Shown here: piece after piece, positions 8,736 through 16,380 of the stretch
Layout: every line of letters begins with the position of its first letter
How positions within the stretch are numbered: position 1 is the stretch's first letter
NCBI GenBank assembly: GCA_016213625.1
Contig: JACQZZ010000097.1
Span: 1-64,000, forward strand
Length of the DNA: 64,000 nt
Direction of reading: 5' to 3'
DNA from: Actinomycetota bacterium
GTDB lineage: Bacteria; Actinomycetota; Acidimicrobiia; Acidimicrobiales; Ilumatobacteraceae
The notes under the pieces: model-generated
Told to the model about the DNA's origin: nothing
The model's input: only the letters and a program-made list of their open reading frames with translations
Database searches by the model: none
Made by a program: the position numbers and the translations under genes

Positions 8736-9572
8736 ATGCACGTCACCGAGCTCTGGCAATACCCGGTGAAGTCGATGATCGGGAGCCGGCTGCCCGAGGC
8801 ACATTTCACCGAACTGGGAATGGTGGGCGACCGCATCTGGGCGTTGCGCGACGTCGACGGCGACTACCTGGCCAACACCCGCCAGACGCCCGGAATCATG
8901 CAGTTGGCCGCTGCGCACGGTGGCGGCGGCGATGTCGCCATCCGACTTGCCGATGGTCGATCGGTGCTCAGTTCCGACAGCGAAGCGAATGCCGTGCTGT
9001 CCGAGGCCCTCGGCCGGTCGGTTCGGCTGGAGAGCCTGCGCCCTCCCGAGGACCTCGACTTCTACCGCAGTCGCGGCGAGCTCCCCGAGGACCTCATGGG
9101 GTACCTGCGCGACATCTTCGCTCGCGAGGACGACGAGCCGCTGCCCGACTTCAGCAAGTTCGGTCCGTACGTGGGCGAGTACCAGGCACCGCCCGGTACG
9201 TTCTACGACTGCTATCCGCTGTTGCTGATGACCACGTCGTCACTGCGCACGATGGCGGCCGCACTCCCCGACTCCGTGGTCGACGTCCGCCGCTTCCGGC
9301 CCACGTTGGTCATCGACACGGGCGACGAGCCGGGCCATCCGGAGTTCGAGTGGAGCGGTCGCCAGTTCTCCATCGGCTCGGTCGTCGTGGAGGTCGTCAA
9401 CGATTGTCCCCGCTGCGCGGCCATCACCAAGCAGGTGACGCCCGACATCCCGCAGGACCGCGCCATCCTCCGCCACGTGGTGAAGGAAATGGGCCAGGCC
9501 GTCGGCGCCTACGCCAAGGTCGTGCAACCCGGCACCATCACCCAGGGCGACGAGGTCCGCGCCAGAACTTAA
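8736..9572 (+). CDS. MOSC domain-containing protein
   Basis: 278-residue protein with an N-terminal MOSC beta-barrel (MHVTELWQYPVKSMIG, GDRIWALRD) and a C-terminal MOSC domain, as in mARC and YcbX-type molybdenum-cofactor proteins. The conserved cysteine lies in VNDCPRCAAITKQ. Such proteins reduce N-hydroxylated compounds or handle sulfur for Mo/W cofactor; the specific substrate cannot be told. RPTLVID and the hydrophobic core are typical. No ferredoxin domain is attached. The start is 1 nt after the LOG-family stop, so translation is probably coupled. It ends in the shared CTTAAG palindrome where the opposite-strand gene also ends. Confidence 0.88.
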   Translation: MHVTELWQYPVKSMIGSRLPEAHFTELGMVGDRIWALRDVDGDYLANTRQTPGIMQLAAAHGGGGDVAIRLADGRSVLSSDSEANAVLSEALGRSVRLESLRPPEDLDFYRSRGELPEDLMGYLRDIFAREDDEPLPDFSKFGPYVGEYQAPPGTFYDCYPLLLMTTSSLRTMAAALPDSVVDVRRFRPTLVIDTGDEPGHPEFEWSGRQFSIGSVVVEVVNDCPRCAAITKQVTPDIPQDRAILRHVVKEMGQAVGAYAKVVQPGTITQGDEVRART

Positions 9573-9576
9573 GTTC
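9565..9576. repeat. GAACTTAAGTTC palindrome containing two convergent stop codons
   Basis: A 12-bp perfect palindrome. The TAA of the MOSC gene (9570-9572) and the TAA of the opposite-strand gene (9569-9571) both sit in its TTAA centre. The same 12-mer recurs at 24701-24712 and, with one end missing, at 24721-24731. Confidence 0.7.
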
Positions 9577-9766
9577 CGTTGTCACTACCTCGGAGGAGGT
9601 GGCTTGCCTTCTCGATGGCGCGCCGTGCCTGGGTGAGGCGCTTGTCGTCGGCCGGGCGACCGGTCTTCTCGGCGGCCGCCTCGCGCAGCTGATCGAACAT
9701 GATCTCGTCGAGCTCCTCCGCCACGGCATCGAGGCGATCGGCGAGGTGGTCGTAGTTGCCGCTCAC
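9569..9766 (-). CDS. Small hypothetical protein coupled to glcF
   Basis: A 65-residue acidic helical protein (NYDHLADRLDAVAEELDEIMFDQLREAAAE...) of unknown function; no cysteines, no membrane segment. It starts at GTG 9766, inside a 4-bp GTGA overlap with the stop of glcF, so translational coupling is likely and fixes the start. The stop overlaps that of the convergent MOSC gene. It could be a small accessory protein of the glycolate oxidase iron-sulfur subunit, but only position suggests this. Confidence 0.7.
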   Translation of the reverse strand: MSGNYDHLADRLDAVAEELDEIMFDQLREAAAEKTGRPADDKRLTQARRAIEKASHLLRGSDNGT

Positions 9767-10899
9767 AGCGCGTCCGCCAACAGATCGATGGGGTGTCGCA
9801 CCACCAGGCCGGCCGCAGCGAGGTGCATCGCGCAACCGGGGTTGGCACTCGCCACCACGCCCTCACCCGCACGTCCGATGGCCGCGACCTTGCGCGCGCG
9901 AATGTCACCCGCGAGCGCGGGCTGCATCACCGAGTAGGCACCGCCGGCGCCACAGCAGACGCCGTCGTCGTCGAGTTCCTTCAGGTCGGCCACCGGCGCC
10001 AGCACCGTCCGCACCGCCATGTGCGCCTTCTGCACGTGGCGCAGGTGACATGGATCCTGCACGATCACGCTGCCGAGGTGCTTCGTGGGCGCGAGCCGGT
10101 CGATGTGCTGGGCGACGAACTCGTGCACGTCCTGCACCCGAGCGGCGAAGGCCTCGGCGTCGGGTGTCCCCAGCAGGTGGCCGTAGTCCTTCAGCGCTGC
10201 GCCGCAGCCCGCGCTGTTCACCACCACTGGCGCATCGCCGGGCATCGAGGCCATCACCGCGACAGCGAGTCGACGGGACTCGTCGGTGAGCCCGGCGTGC
10301 GTGTGCAGCGCGCCGCAGCAGCCCCCACCCGTACCGGGTGTGCGGTAGGTGACGCCGAGATGGTCGAGCACCTTGGCGGTGCTGCGATGCGTGTCGCGCA
10401 ACCACGCGTCCATCACACAGCCGGTGAACAGCCACGCATCGGTGCCGGTGTCGGCGACCGCGGGCGAACGACGGAGCGCCAACCGGGGCAGCCCGGCGCG
10501 CTTCGGGACCAGGCGCAGGCGTTGTGCCACCGCCAACGCCGACGAGCCGAGCAGCAGCGTGCGATGGTGCGGCAGGACCTTGAAGCCCCAACGCTGCCAC
10601 CACGGAGTCATCCGACCCTGTTCGACGAGCGACTCGCGCACGCCCTCCTGGAGGTGGCCGTAGTGGACACCCGACGGGCATGCGGGCTCGCAACCGCGGC
10701 ACTGCACGCAGGTCTCCATGAACGACACGAACTCCGGGGTGATGGGCGCGTCCTCCAGGTGCACGGCCCTGATGGCAGCGATGCGACCTCTCGGCGACAG
10801 CGCTTCCTCACCCGTGACACGGAAGGTCGGGCAGTGCGGCAGGCACAGCCCACAGCTGACGCAAGTGGCCAGCTCCTCGTCGTCCAGGTGGAGTTTCAC
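9763..10899 (-). CDS. glcF: Glycolate oxidase iron-sulfur subunit (GlcF-like)
   Basis: Electron-transfer subunit expected to pass electrons from the FAD subunit (GlcD/GlcE, at 13.4-15.6 kb) to a membrane acceptor during oxidation of glycolate or lactate-like 2-hydroxyacids. 378 residues. Two 4Fe-4S motifs near the N-terminus: CVSCGLCLPHCP and CVQCRGCEPACP. Two cysteine-rich CCG domains follow, with GGGCCGALHTHAG, NSAGCGAALKDYG, QDPCHLRHVQ and VCCGAGGAY. Starts at GTG 10899 with TACGGT 8 nt upstream. Unusually, it is separated from glcD-glcE by a DNA glycosylase, an MBL hydrolase and a kinase. Confidence 0.88.
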   Translation of the reverse strand: MKLHLDDEELATCVSCGLCLPHCPTFRVTGEEALSPRGRIAAIRAVHLEDAPITPEFVSFMETCVQCRGCEPACPSGVHYGHLQEGVRESLVEQGRMTPWWQRWGFKVLPHHRTLLLGSSALAVAQRLRLVPKRAGLPRLALRRSPAVADTGTDAWLFTGCVMDAWLRDTHRSTAKVLDHLGVTYRTPGTGGGCCGALHTHAGLTDESRRLAVAVMASMPGDAPVVVNSAGCGAALKDYGHLLGTPDAEAFAARVQDVHEFVAQHIDRLAPTKHLGSVIVQDPCHLRHVQKAHMAVRTVLAPVADLKELDDDGVCCGAGGAYSVMQPALAGDIRARKVAAIGRAGEGVVASANPGCAMHLAAAGLVVRHPIDLLADAL

Positions 10900-10907
10900 G
10901 CCGCCTC

Positions 10908-10917
10908 ACCGTAGCGT
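10908..10917. promoter_or_regulatory. Overlapping divergent -10 boxes of glcF and nei
   Basis: The 28 nt between the two start codons hold TACGGT on the minus strand (10908-10913, 8 nt from the glcF GTG) and TAGCGT on the plus strand (10912-10917, 10 nt from the glycosylase ATG). They share two bases, so the two promoters probably exclude each other. Confidence 0.45.
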
Positions 10918-10927
10918 CACGGCTGCC

Positions 10928-11722
10928 ATGCCCGAAGGTCACACCATCCATCGCATCGCCAAGGATCACTCCCCGCTCCTCACCGGGCGGCCGGTGGCCG
11001 TCAGCTCACCGCAGGGCCGTTTCGCCGCCGACGCCGCGTTGGTCGACGGGGTGGTGCTCGAGCGCATCCAGCCCTATGGCAAGCACCTCTTCTACGAGTG
11101 GGCGAACGGCCTGGTGGGTCACGTGCACCTCGGGCTCTTCGGCAAGTTCCGGGTGGCCGCCGGCCCCGACTCGCCCGAGCCGGTGGGAATGGTGCGCATG
11201 CGAATGGCCACCGACTTGGGCACCATCGACCTCGCCGGACCCACGGATTGCAGCATCGGCACGCCCGAGGATCGCGACAGCGTCATCGCCAGGCTCGGCC
11301 CGGACCCATTGCGTCGCGATGCGAAGCCACAGTTGGCCATCGAGCGGATGCGCAAGAGCAAGCAGCCCATCGGCCAACTGCTGCTCGATCAGAAGGTGCT
11401 CGCAGGTGTCGGCAACGTGTACCGCGCCGAAGCGCTGTTCGTGAACGCCATCCATCCCGAGCGACGAGGGTGCGACCTCGAGCCGGCCGAAGCCGAAGCG
11501 ATCTGGAGCACCATCGCCTCCATGCTCCGACAGGGCGTGAGGGACAACCGCATCATCACCATCGACCGTCGCAACCACCCCATCCCGAAGGGGAAGGCCC
11601 GACGGGGTGACACCACCTACGTGTACCACCGCGACATCTGTCTGCGCTGCGACACGCCGGTGCAGATCGTGGAGCTCGGCGGCCGGGCCTGCTACTACTG
11701 CCCCACCTGCCAGCCGAAATAG
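10928..11722 (+). CDS. nei: Fpg/Nei-family DNA glycosylase/AP lyase
   Basis: Base-excision repair enzyme that removes oxidised bases and nicks abasic DNA. 264 residues. The catalytic N-terminus MPEGHTIHR supplies Pro2 and Glu3 after Met removal; the MPEG-H/D-T form is typical of endonuclease VIII-like members rather than MutM. Helix-two-turn-helix region LLDQKVLAGVGNVYRAEALF. The C-terminal zinc finger is complete: ICLRCDTPVQI ... ACYYCPTC. ATG 10928 is chosen because the enzyme requires Pro as residue 2. It abuts the MBL-hydrolase gene tail to tail with no spacer. Exact substrate class (Nei versus Nei2) is not decidable here. Confidence 0.92.
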   Translation: MPEGHTIHRIAKDHSPLLTGRPVAVSSPQGRFAADAALVDGVVLERIQPYGKHLFYEWANGLVGHVHLGLFGKFRVAAGPDSPEPVGMVRMRMATDLGTIDLAGPTDCSIGTPEDRDSVIARLGPDPLRRDAKPQLAIERMRKSKQPIGQLLLDQKVLAGVGNVYRAEALFVNAIHPERRGCDLEPAEAEAIWSTIASMLRQGVRDNRIITIDRRNHPIPKGKARRGDTTYVYHRDICLRCDTPVQIVELGGRACYYCPTCQPK

Positions 11723-12505
11723 TCAGCGCGGCAGCTCGCGCGCCATCTCCACCATCTTGCGATGCGCCGGCTCCATGCCATCGAGCGCGCGACGTGGGTC
11801 GTCGCTGTCGCCGCGGGTGATCACGTCGTCGAGGTAGCGGCGGTCGGCGTCCAGTCGCGACATCGGGTCGGTGGTGACATGGCCGTGGCCCGGTACGAGC
11901 ACCTTCGCCTTGGCCACCACGGGTGCCAGCGCGTCGAGCCCGGCGAGGTACGCAGGGAGGTCGTCGGGGAAGAACGGGAACGGCAGCTCGATGTCGCTCA
12001 GCATGTCGCCGGCGAGCAGCACGCCGCGATCGGGGAACCACATCGCGGTGTGGCCCGGCGCGTGTCCGTCGTGCACCACGAGTTCGATCTCCTCGAGGTC
12101 GCCGTCGCCGAAGGGGTCGGGCACATGGGTGTCGTCGAGCGCGTGCAGGCCGTCGACCGGATGCGGCCACTCGGGCGGGATGTCGCCCTCCAAGTGCTCC
12201 AGGATGAGCGCCCGGTCCTCGTTCGCCATCGCAACGGCGCGAGGCGATCCCCATCGAGGTGCATCGCCGAACTCGGGGTGCCACAGCACGTGATCGAAGT
12301 GGCCGTGGGTGCTCAACCCGGTGGAGATGTGCAGCGATGACGACTGCAGCCACGCGGCGATCGCGTTCAGATCGGTCTCCGTCCAGGCCGGGTCGACGAT
12401 GACGGCCCGATCGTTCCGAACGACCACCGTGGTGTTGGTCGTGTACTTCACCGCCGTGGTGACGCTCACCCCCGGCGCGATCTCCACGAAAGAACCAGTG
12501 CTCAT
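11723..12505 (-). CDS. MBL-fold metallo-hydrolase
   Basis: Metallo-beta-lactamase-fold hydrolase of 260 residues, probably cytoplasmic. The metal-binding motif STHGHFDHVLWHPEFG (HxHxDH) is complete; further ligands lie in VHDGHAPGHTAMWF, LLAGDMLSDIELP and VPGHGHV. Substrate unknown; glyoxalase-II-like or lactonase activity is possible. ATG 12505 is supported by TAGCGT 7 nt upstream (12513-12518), which lies inside the end of the kinase gene. The stop TGA directly abuts the stop of the opposite glycosylase gene. Confidence 0.86.
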   Translation of the reverse strand: MSTGSFVEIAPGVSVTTAVKYTTNTTVVVRNDRAVIVDPAWTETDLNAIAAWLQSSSLHISTGLSTHGHFDHVLWHPEFGDAPRWGSPRAVAMANEDRALILEHLEGDIPPEWPHPVDGLHALDDTHVPDPFGDGDLEEIELVVHDGHAPGHTAMWFPDRGVLLAGDMLSDIELPFPFFPDDLPAYLAGLDALAPVVAKAKVLVPGHGHVTTDPMSRLDADRRYLDDVITRGDSDDPRRALDGMEPAHRKMVEMARELPR

Positions 12506-12512
12506 CGCGTCG

Positions 12513-12518
12513 ACGCTA
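12513..12518 (-). promoter_or_regulatory. -10 box, leaderless promoter of MBL hydrolase
   Basis: TAGCGT on the minus strand, 7 nt upstream of the MBL ATG and overlapping the last codons of the kinase gene. Confidence 0.4.
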
Positions 12519-13373
12519 CTGCGGATCCCACAGCGGGGCGTCGGGGTCGCCACGCCAGTAGCGCAGCCGACGCTCGGCCTCCGCTGCGGCCACCACATCC
12601 GTTCGACCGGCCCGTACGCGCATCAGCGTGGCGATCACCATTCGCATCGCGGACAACGCCTGTGTCATCCAGTCGTCGCGCAACGAAACGCCGTAACCCT
12701 GGGCGAACTGGTCGTACGCGAGCGGCCCACCGCCCCATCGAGTGGTCCAGTGCTCGCTCCATTGCAGCATCGGTCCGTGGTCCCACCCCGCCGGCGCCAT
12801 GCACCGGAGATCCCAGTCGATGAGGACGGGACCGTCGGCAGCCTGCATCACGTTGCCTGGGTGCACGTCGCCGTGGCAGACCACCAAGTGCTCGCGAAGG
12901 CGCTCCTGCCAGCCGGCCCACTGCCTCAGACATCGTTCGATACCCGCGAGCGCGGACGAATCGATGGAGGCCCGGACGTCGGCCAGCAACGACTCGATCT
13001 GCCAATGCGGGAAGTGCCCGGCCCACGGCAATCCCGGCGCCGCGGATGGATCGATCGCATGCAGGCGGTGCACCATCGCGCCGGTGGCGCACCAGTCGAT
13101 GTCGCCGACGGGATGGATGCGCTCGATGGCCACCACCGACACGCCCTCCCCGCCATTCATGTCATGGAGCAGTCTCGGAACCCGCACGTCGTGGGATGAC
13201 ATGAGCGACATCCAGGCGCGCTCGGTGGCAATGGGGAACGCGGGGCGGCCGACGCGCAGCACCACGTCGTCGCCGGCGGCGAACAGGGAGTTCATCCCGG
13301 TGCGGATGAGCACCGGGTCCGGCAGGCCCCACTGGCGGGCTGCGGCTGCCGCCAACGGCGTGGGGTCAGACAT
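12516..13373 (-). CDS. APH-fold phosphotransferase
   Basis: Small-molecule kinase of the aminoglycoside/choline kinase fold, 285 residues. Brenner motif VCHGDVHPGNVMQ (catalytic Asp and Asn) and metal-binding LIDWDLRCMAPAGWDHG are intact; the N-terminal lobe has VVLRVGRPAFP. Substrate unknown; resistance to an antibiotic cannot be inferred. The start overlaps the end of glcE by 8 bp, so it is translated with the glycolate oxidase genes. Confidence 0.85.
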   Translation of the reverse strand: MSDPTPLAAAAARQWGLPDPVLIRTGMNSLFAAGDDVVLRVGRPAFPIATERAWMSLMSSHDVRVPRLLHDMNGGEGVSVVAIERIHPVGDIDWCATGAMVHRLHAIDPSAAPGLPWAGHFPHWQIESLLADVRASIDSSALAGIERCLRQWAGWQERLREHLVVCHGDVHPGNVMQAADGPVLIDWDLRCMAPAGWDHGPMLQWSEHWTTRWGGGPLAYDQFAQGYGVSLRDDWMTQALSAMRMVIATLMRVRAGRTDVVAAAEAERRLRYWRGDPDAPLWDPQ

Positions 13374-14232
13374 CGATGCCGGGGTTCAAACGACCGGTAG
13401 GGTCGAACTCGGCCTTCACTGCTCGGGTCAATTCGAGCACACGTGCCGATCGGGGCGGCGCTGACCACGGCTCGGCGTGGTGGACGATGCCGACCCCCAC
13501 CTCGGTCACGAACTCGCCGCGTTGGTCGACCACAGCGGCGGGCGGCACGGACCGTCGGCTCCCCTGGGGCAGCGGCGGCGGTCCTGCGCACGCAGCGAGT
13601 CCCGCGGCATCGGCCTGTTCGGCGACGTCGAACGGGTGACCCTCCAGGAGCGCCCACACGGTGGTGCCGTTCCACAACACGCTCACCGGACGGTGCAGCC
13701 GCGTGAACACCGTGTCGGGGTCGGTGGCAGGCGCTGACATCCACTGCGAGCTCGGCGGCAGCGGGCGCGTGCGCAGGATGACCTCGCCCAGGAAACCGAG
13801 CGTGCCCCTGGCTCCCACCAGCAGACGGCACAGGTCGAAGCCACTGACGTTCTTGACCGTCGGGCCACCCGCCTTCACCACGTCGCCGGTGGCGCTCACG
13901 TACCGAGCCTGCAGGAGCACGTCGCGCACGGGCCCGTACCCGAGCCGGCGGTGGTCGCTGTGCCCGACGGACAACGCGCCACCCACCGTCCCACCAGCCG
14001 GCAGCGCCACCGTCTGGCCGTGCTCGGCGAGCGCGTCGACGAGTTCGTCGACCGGAGTGCCGGCGCCGCAGCAGACGATCATCTCGTCGGGCTGCACCCA
14101 GAGGATGCCGGACGGCGCGGCGACGGTGCGGACCCCCGCCGGCCCGCCGCCCCTGGTGCACAGTCCAGCGACAGCGACCGGGTCGTCGACCCCCACCTCG
14201 TGAGCGAACGCGTCGAGATCGATCACACCCAT
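13366..14232 (-). CDS. glcE: Glycolate oxidase FAD-binding subunit (GlcE-like)
   Basis: FAD-binding PCMH-type protein of 288 residues that pairs with GlcD. Visible are the FAD-binding region VALPAGGTVGGALSVGHSDHRRLGYG, GGPTVKNVSGFDLCRLLVG and GTLGFLGEVILRTRPLPP, and the family C-terminus EFDPTGRLNPGIDV. The ATG at 14232 overlaps the end of glcD by 10 bp; an in-frame upstream Met is possible. Operon order glcD-glcE-kinase-MBL on the minus strand with overlapping starts and stops indicates one transcript. The iron-sulfur partner is encoded 3.5 kb further on. Confidence 0.88.
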   Translation of the reverse strand: MGVIDLDAFAHEVGVDDPVAVAGLCTRGGGPAGVRTVAAPSGILWVQPDEMIVCCGAGTPVDELVDALAEHGQTVALPAGGTVGGALSVGHSDHRRLGYGPVRDVLLQARYVSATGDVVKAGGPTVKNVSGFDLCRLLVGARGTLGFLGEVILRTRPLPPSSQWMSAPATDPDTVFTRLHRPVSVLWNGTTVWALLEGHPFDVAEQADAAGLAACAGPPPLPQGSRRSVPPAAVVDQRGEFVTEVGVGIVHHAEPWSAPPRSARVLELTRAVKAEFDPTGRLNPGIDV

Positions 14233-15644
14233 GCTCCCGGCGGTACGTGCTGCGCGTCGCCGCATGCCGCGGGACTCGGCAGCACCTTGAACGGGTTCGC
14301 CAGACCGGAAGGATCGAACGCGCGACGCATCGCTGCCTGCGCGGCCAGGTCGGCCGGCTCGAACATCAACGGCATGAAGTCGCGCTTCTCCAGCCCGATG
14401 CCGTGCTCACCCGACAACACTCCCCCGGCGGCGACTGACGCCCGAACGATGGCTTCACCCGCGGCGTGCACACGCTCCATCACACCGGGCTCACGCTTGT
14501 CGAACACCAGCAGCGGGTGGAGGTTGCCGTCGCCGGCGTGGAACACGTTCATCACCAGGAGCTGGTAGCGGTCGGCGATGGCGTACACCTGGCGCAACAC
14601 CTCGGGCAGCATCCGCCGGGGCACCACCGTGTCGTGCAGGTAGTAGTTCGGCTTGATCCGAGCGATGGCACCGAACGCGGTCTTGCGTCCCTTCCACAGC
14701 AGCGCCCGCTCGGCTTCGTCCTGCGCGATCCTCACCGTGCCGGCACCGTGAGCGGGCCCGATCTCGACGATGCGGGCGACATCGGCCTCCAGGCCATGGG
14801 GCAACCCGGCCACCTCGACGAGCAGCACCGCAGCGGCGTGCACGGGCAGGCCGGCATGGATGTACTCCTCCACAGCCTGCACGCAGAGCTGATCCATCAT
14901 CTCCAGGGCGGCCGGCACCATGCCCGCAGCGATGATGGCGCTCACCGTCTGCGCTCCCGCTTCCACCGACGCGAAGTCCATCAGCATGGTGCGCACCGTG
15001 GGGGCATTCTGCGTGAGTCGGACGAGGACCTTGGTGGCGATGCCGAACATGCCTTCGCTGCCGACGAACGCGCCGCGCAGGTCGAGCCCCTCGACCTCGG
15101 GCTCCTCGCCGCCCAACTGCACGACCGACCCATCACTGAGCACCACCTCGACACCCAGTACATGCGAGGCGGTCACGCCGTCGGCCAGGCAGTGCGGACC
15201 GCCCGAGTTGTTCGCGACGTTGCCGCCGATGGAGCAGCTCTGCTGGCTGCTCGGATCGGGGGCGAAGTGCAACCCCAGGGCGGTGACCTCCCGGGTGAGG
15301 TCGAGGTTCAGGAGCCCCGGCTCCACCCACGCCATCCGATGCACGGCGTCGACCGACAGCACTCGCTGCATCTTGGTGGTGGCGATGACGAGCGCTCCGT
15401 CGAGCGGTGTCGCTCCGCCGGCGAGCCCGGTGCCGGCGCCCCGAGCCACGAACGGCACGCCGTGGCGGGCCGCGGCGAGCACCGCAGCCTGCACCTCGGC
15501 GACCGTGAGAGGAAAGCACACCACCGACGCCGAGCCCTCGATGTTCGAGGCATCGCGTCGATACAGGCCGAGTTCGGTGCTGTTGGTGCGCACCCGGTCG
15601 GGCGACAGGGCGAGACGCAGTTCGGCGGCGAGCGCCTCGGTCAT
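14223..15644 (-). CDS. glcD: Glycolate oxidase catalytic subunit (GlcD-like)
   Basis: FAD-linked 2-hydroxyacid oxidase/dehydrogenase, 473 residues, the usual GlcD length. N-terminal FAD domain: VPFVARGAGTGLAGGATP and the glycine-rich CSIGGNVANNSGGPHCL; GSEGMFGIATKVLVRL follows. The C-terminal cap carries LVMNVFHAGDGNLHPL (metal/substrate His) and the classical GVLSGEHGIGLEKRDFMPLMF, ending AFDPSGLANPFKVLP. ATG 15644 lies in a 4-bp ATGA overlap with the preceding gene, so it is translationally coupled. D-lactate dehydrogenase is an alternative specificity, but neighbouring glcE and a separate glcF favour glycolate. Confidence 0.9.
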   Translation of the reverse strand: MTEALAAELRLALSPDRVRTNSTELGLYRRDASNIEGSASVVCFPLTVAEVQAAVLAAARHGVPFVARGAGTGLAGGATPLDGALVIATTKMQRVLSVDAVHRMAWVEPGLLNLDLTREVTALGLHFAPDPSSQQSCSIGGNVANNSGGPHCLADGVTASHVLGVEVVLSDGSVVQLGGEEPEVEGLDLRGAFVGSEGMFGIATKVLVRLTQNAPTVRTMLMDFASVEAGAQTVSAIIAAGMVPAALEMMDQLCVQAVEEYIHAGLPVHAAAVLLVEVAGLPHGLEADVARIVEIGPAHGAGTVRIAQDEAERALLWKGRKTAFGAIARIKPNYYLHDTVVPRRMLPEVLRQVYAIADRYQLLVMNVFHAGDGNLHPLLVFDKREPGVMERVHAAGEAIVRASVAAGGVLSGEHGIGLEKRDFMPLMFEPADLAAQAAMRRAFDPSGLANPFKVLPSPAACGDAQHVPPGAWV

Positions 15645-15994
15645 GCTCGCCGGCTGCGCCGACCCGACTGGGCCTTCTCGTCGCGGACCTGCTTGAGCAC
15701 GATGACCTGACCCGGCTCGACCGGCACGCCGTCGACGAACACCGTGTCGCCGTCGTCGAGGTCGTCGGCCAGCGTGCGCGTGCGGCCTTCGAGGCGGCCC
15801 TTCAGTTCGGCTTCCTTGGCGTGCATCGCGCGACGGCCTTCGTGCACGGCCTCCTTCACCCGGGTGGTGGCCTTCTTGGCCACGTTGGCCGGAGCGAAGT
15901 CGACCGCGACGGCCTTCACCTTCTTCTTCGCGACACCGACACCCGCGGCGCCGGCCGCGACGCCGCCGAGGAACCACGTGACACGCTTGATCAT
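15641..15994 (-). CDS. Small protein with N-terminal hydrophobic segment
   Basis: A 117-residue protein of unknown function. Residues about 3-22 (KRVTWFLGGVAAGAAGVGVA) could form a membrane anchor, followed by a basic stretch KKKVKAVAVDF and an amphipathic charged region (VKEAVHEGRRAMHAKEAELKGRLEGR). The C-terminal half (LDDGDTVFVDGVPVEPGQVIVLKQV) reads as a small beta domain. It overlaps both neighbours by 4 bp (ATGA at each end), tying it into the rarA-to-glcD operon. With the preceding protein it resembles the YtxH/YtxG-type small envelope proteins often found together in actinobacteria; function is not known. Confidence 0.72.
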   Translation of the reverse strand: MIKRVTWFLGGVAAGAAGVGVAKKKVKAVAVDFAPANVAKKATTRVKEAVHEGRRAMHAKEAELKGRLEGRTRTLADDLDDGDTVFVDGVPVEPGQVIVLKQVRDEKAQSGRRSRRA

Positions 15995-16380
15995 GCGCTC
16001 TTCCTCTCCTTGCGACGGAGGCGCTTCACCGCACGCGACGTGCCGGTGCCGATGGCGACGGTCTTGATGACCGGTGCGGAAAGGGCGGCCCGCGCCATGC
16101 GGCTGCCGCCCACCATGGCGCCGCTGATGGCCTCTGCTGATCCGAGCACACGGTCGAAGCGCTCGAGGTCGTCGCGGGCTTCTTCCACCACGGCGCGGGT
16201 GTCGTTGGTGGTGGACCGGAGTTCCTGCAGGAGCGGCCGGGTCTCGGCGCGCAGCGACTCGACCTCGCCGCGGAGTGCCTTCAGACTGTCGAGCACTCGC
16301 ATCAGGACCACCACGAGCGCCGCGAAACCGATGCAGCACAGCACTGCCGCCATGAGGACTGCCAGTTCGCCTGCGGTCAT
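15991..16380 (-). CDS. DUF948-like membrane-anchored coiled-coil protein
   Basis: 129 residues. One N-terminal transmembrane helix (ELAVLMAAVLCCIGFAALVV...) is followed by a coiled coil (LDSLKALRGEVESLRAETRPLLQELRS, VVEEARDDLERFDRV), the layout of DUF948 proteins. The C-terminus is basic (RAVKRLRRKERKSA). Coupled by ATGA overlaps to rarA upstream and to the small anchored protein downstream, a neighbourhood also seen for DUF948 genes near rarA and alaS in other actinobacteria. Probable envelope-associated role; unproven. Confidence 0.75.
   Translation of the reverse strand: MTAGELAVLMAAVLCCIGFAALVVVLMRVLDSLKALRGEVESLRAETRPLLQELRSTTNDTRAVVEEARDDLERFDRVLGSAEAISGAMVGGSRMARAALSAPVIKTVAIGTGTSRAVKRLRRKERKSA

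Noticed and set aside
12516-13373. APH-fold kinase considered as an aminoglycoside-resistance gene
   Set aside because: Only generic kinase motifs are seen and it is embedded in a metabolic operon; the fold is widespread among non-resistance kinases.
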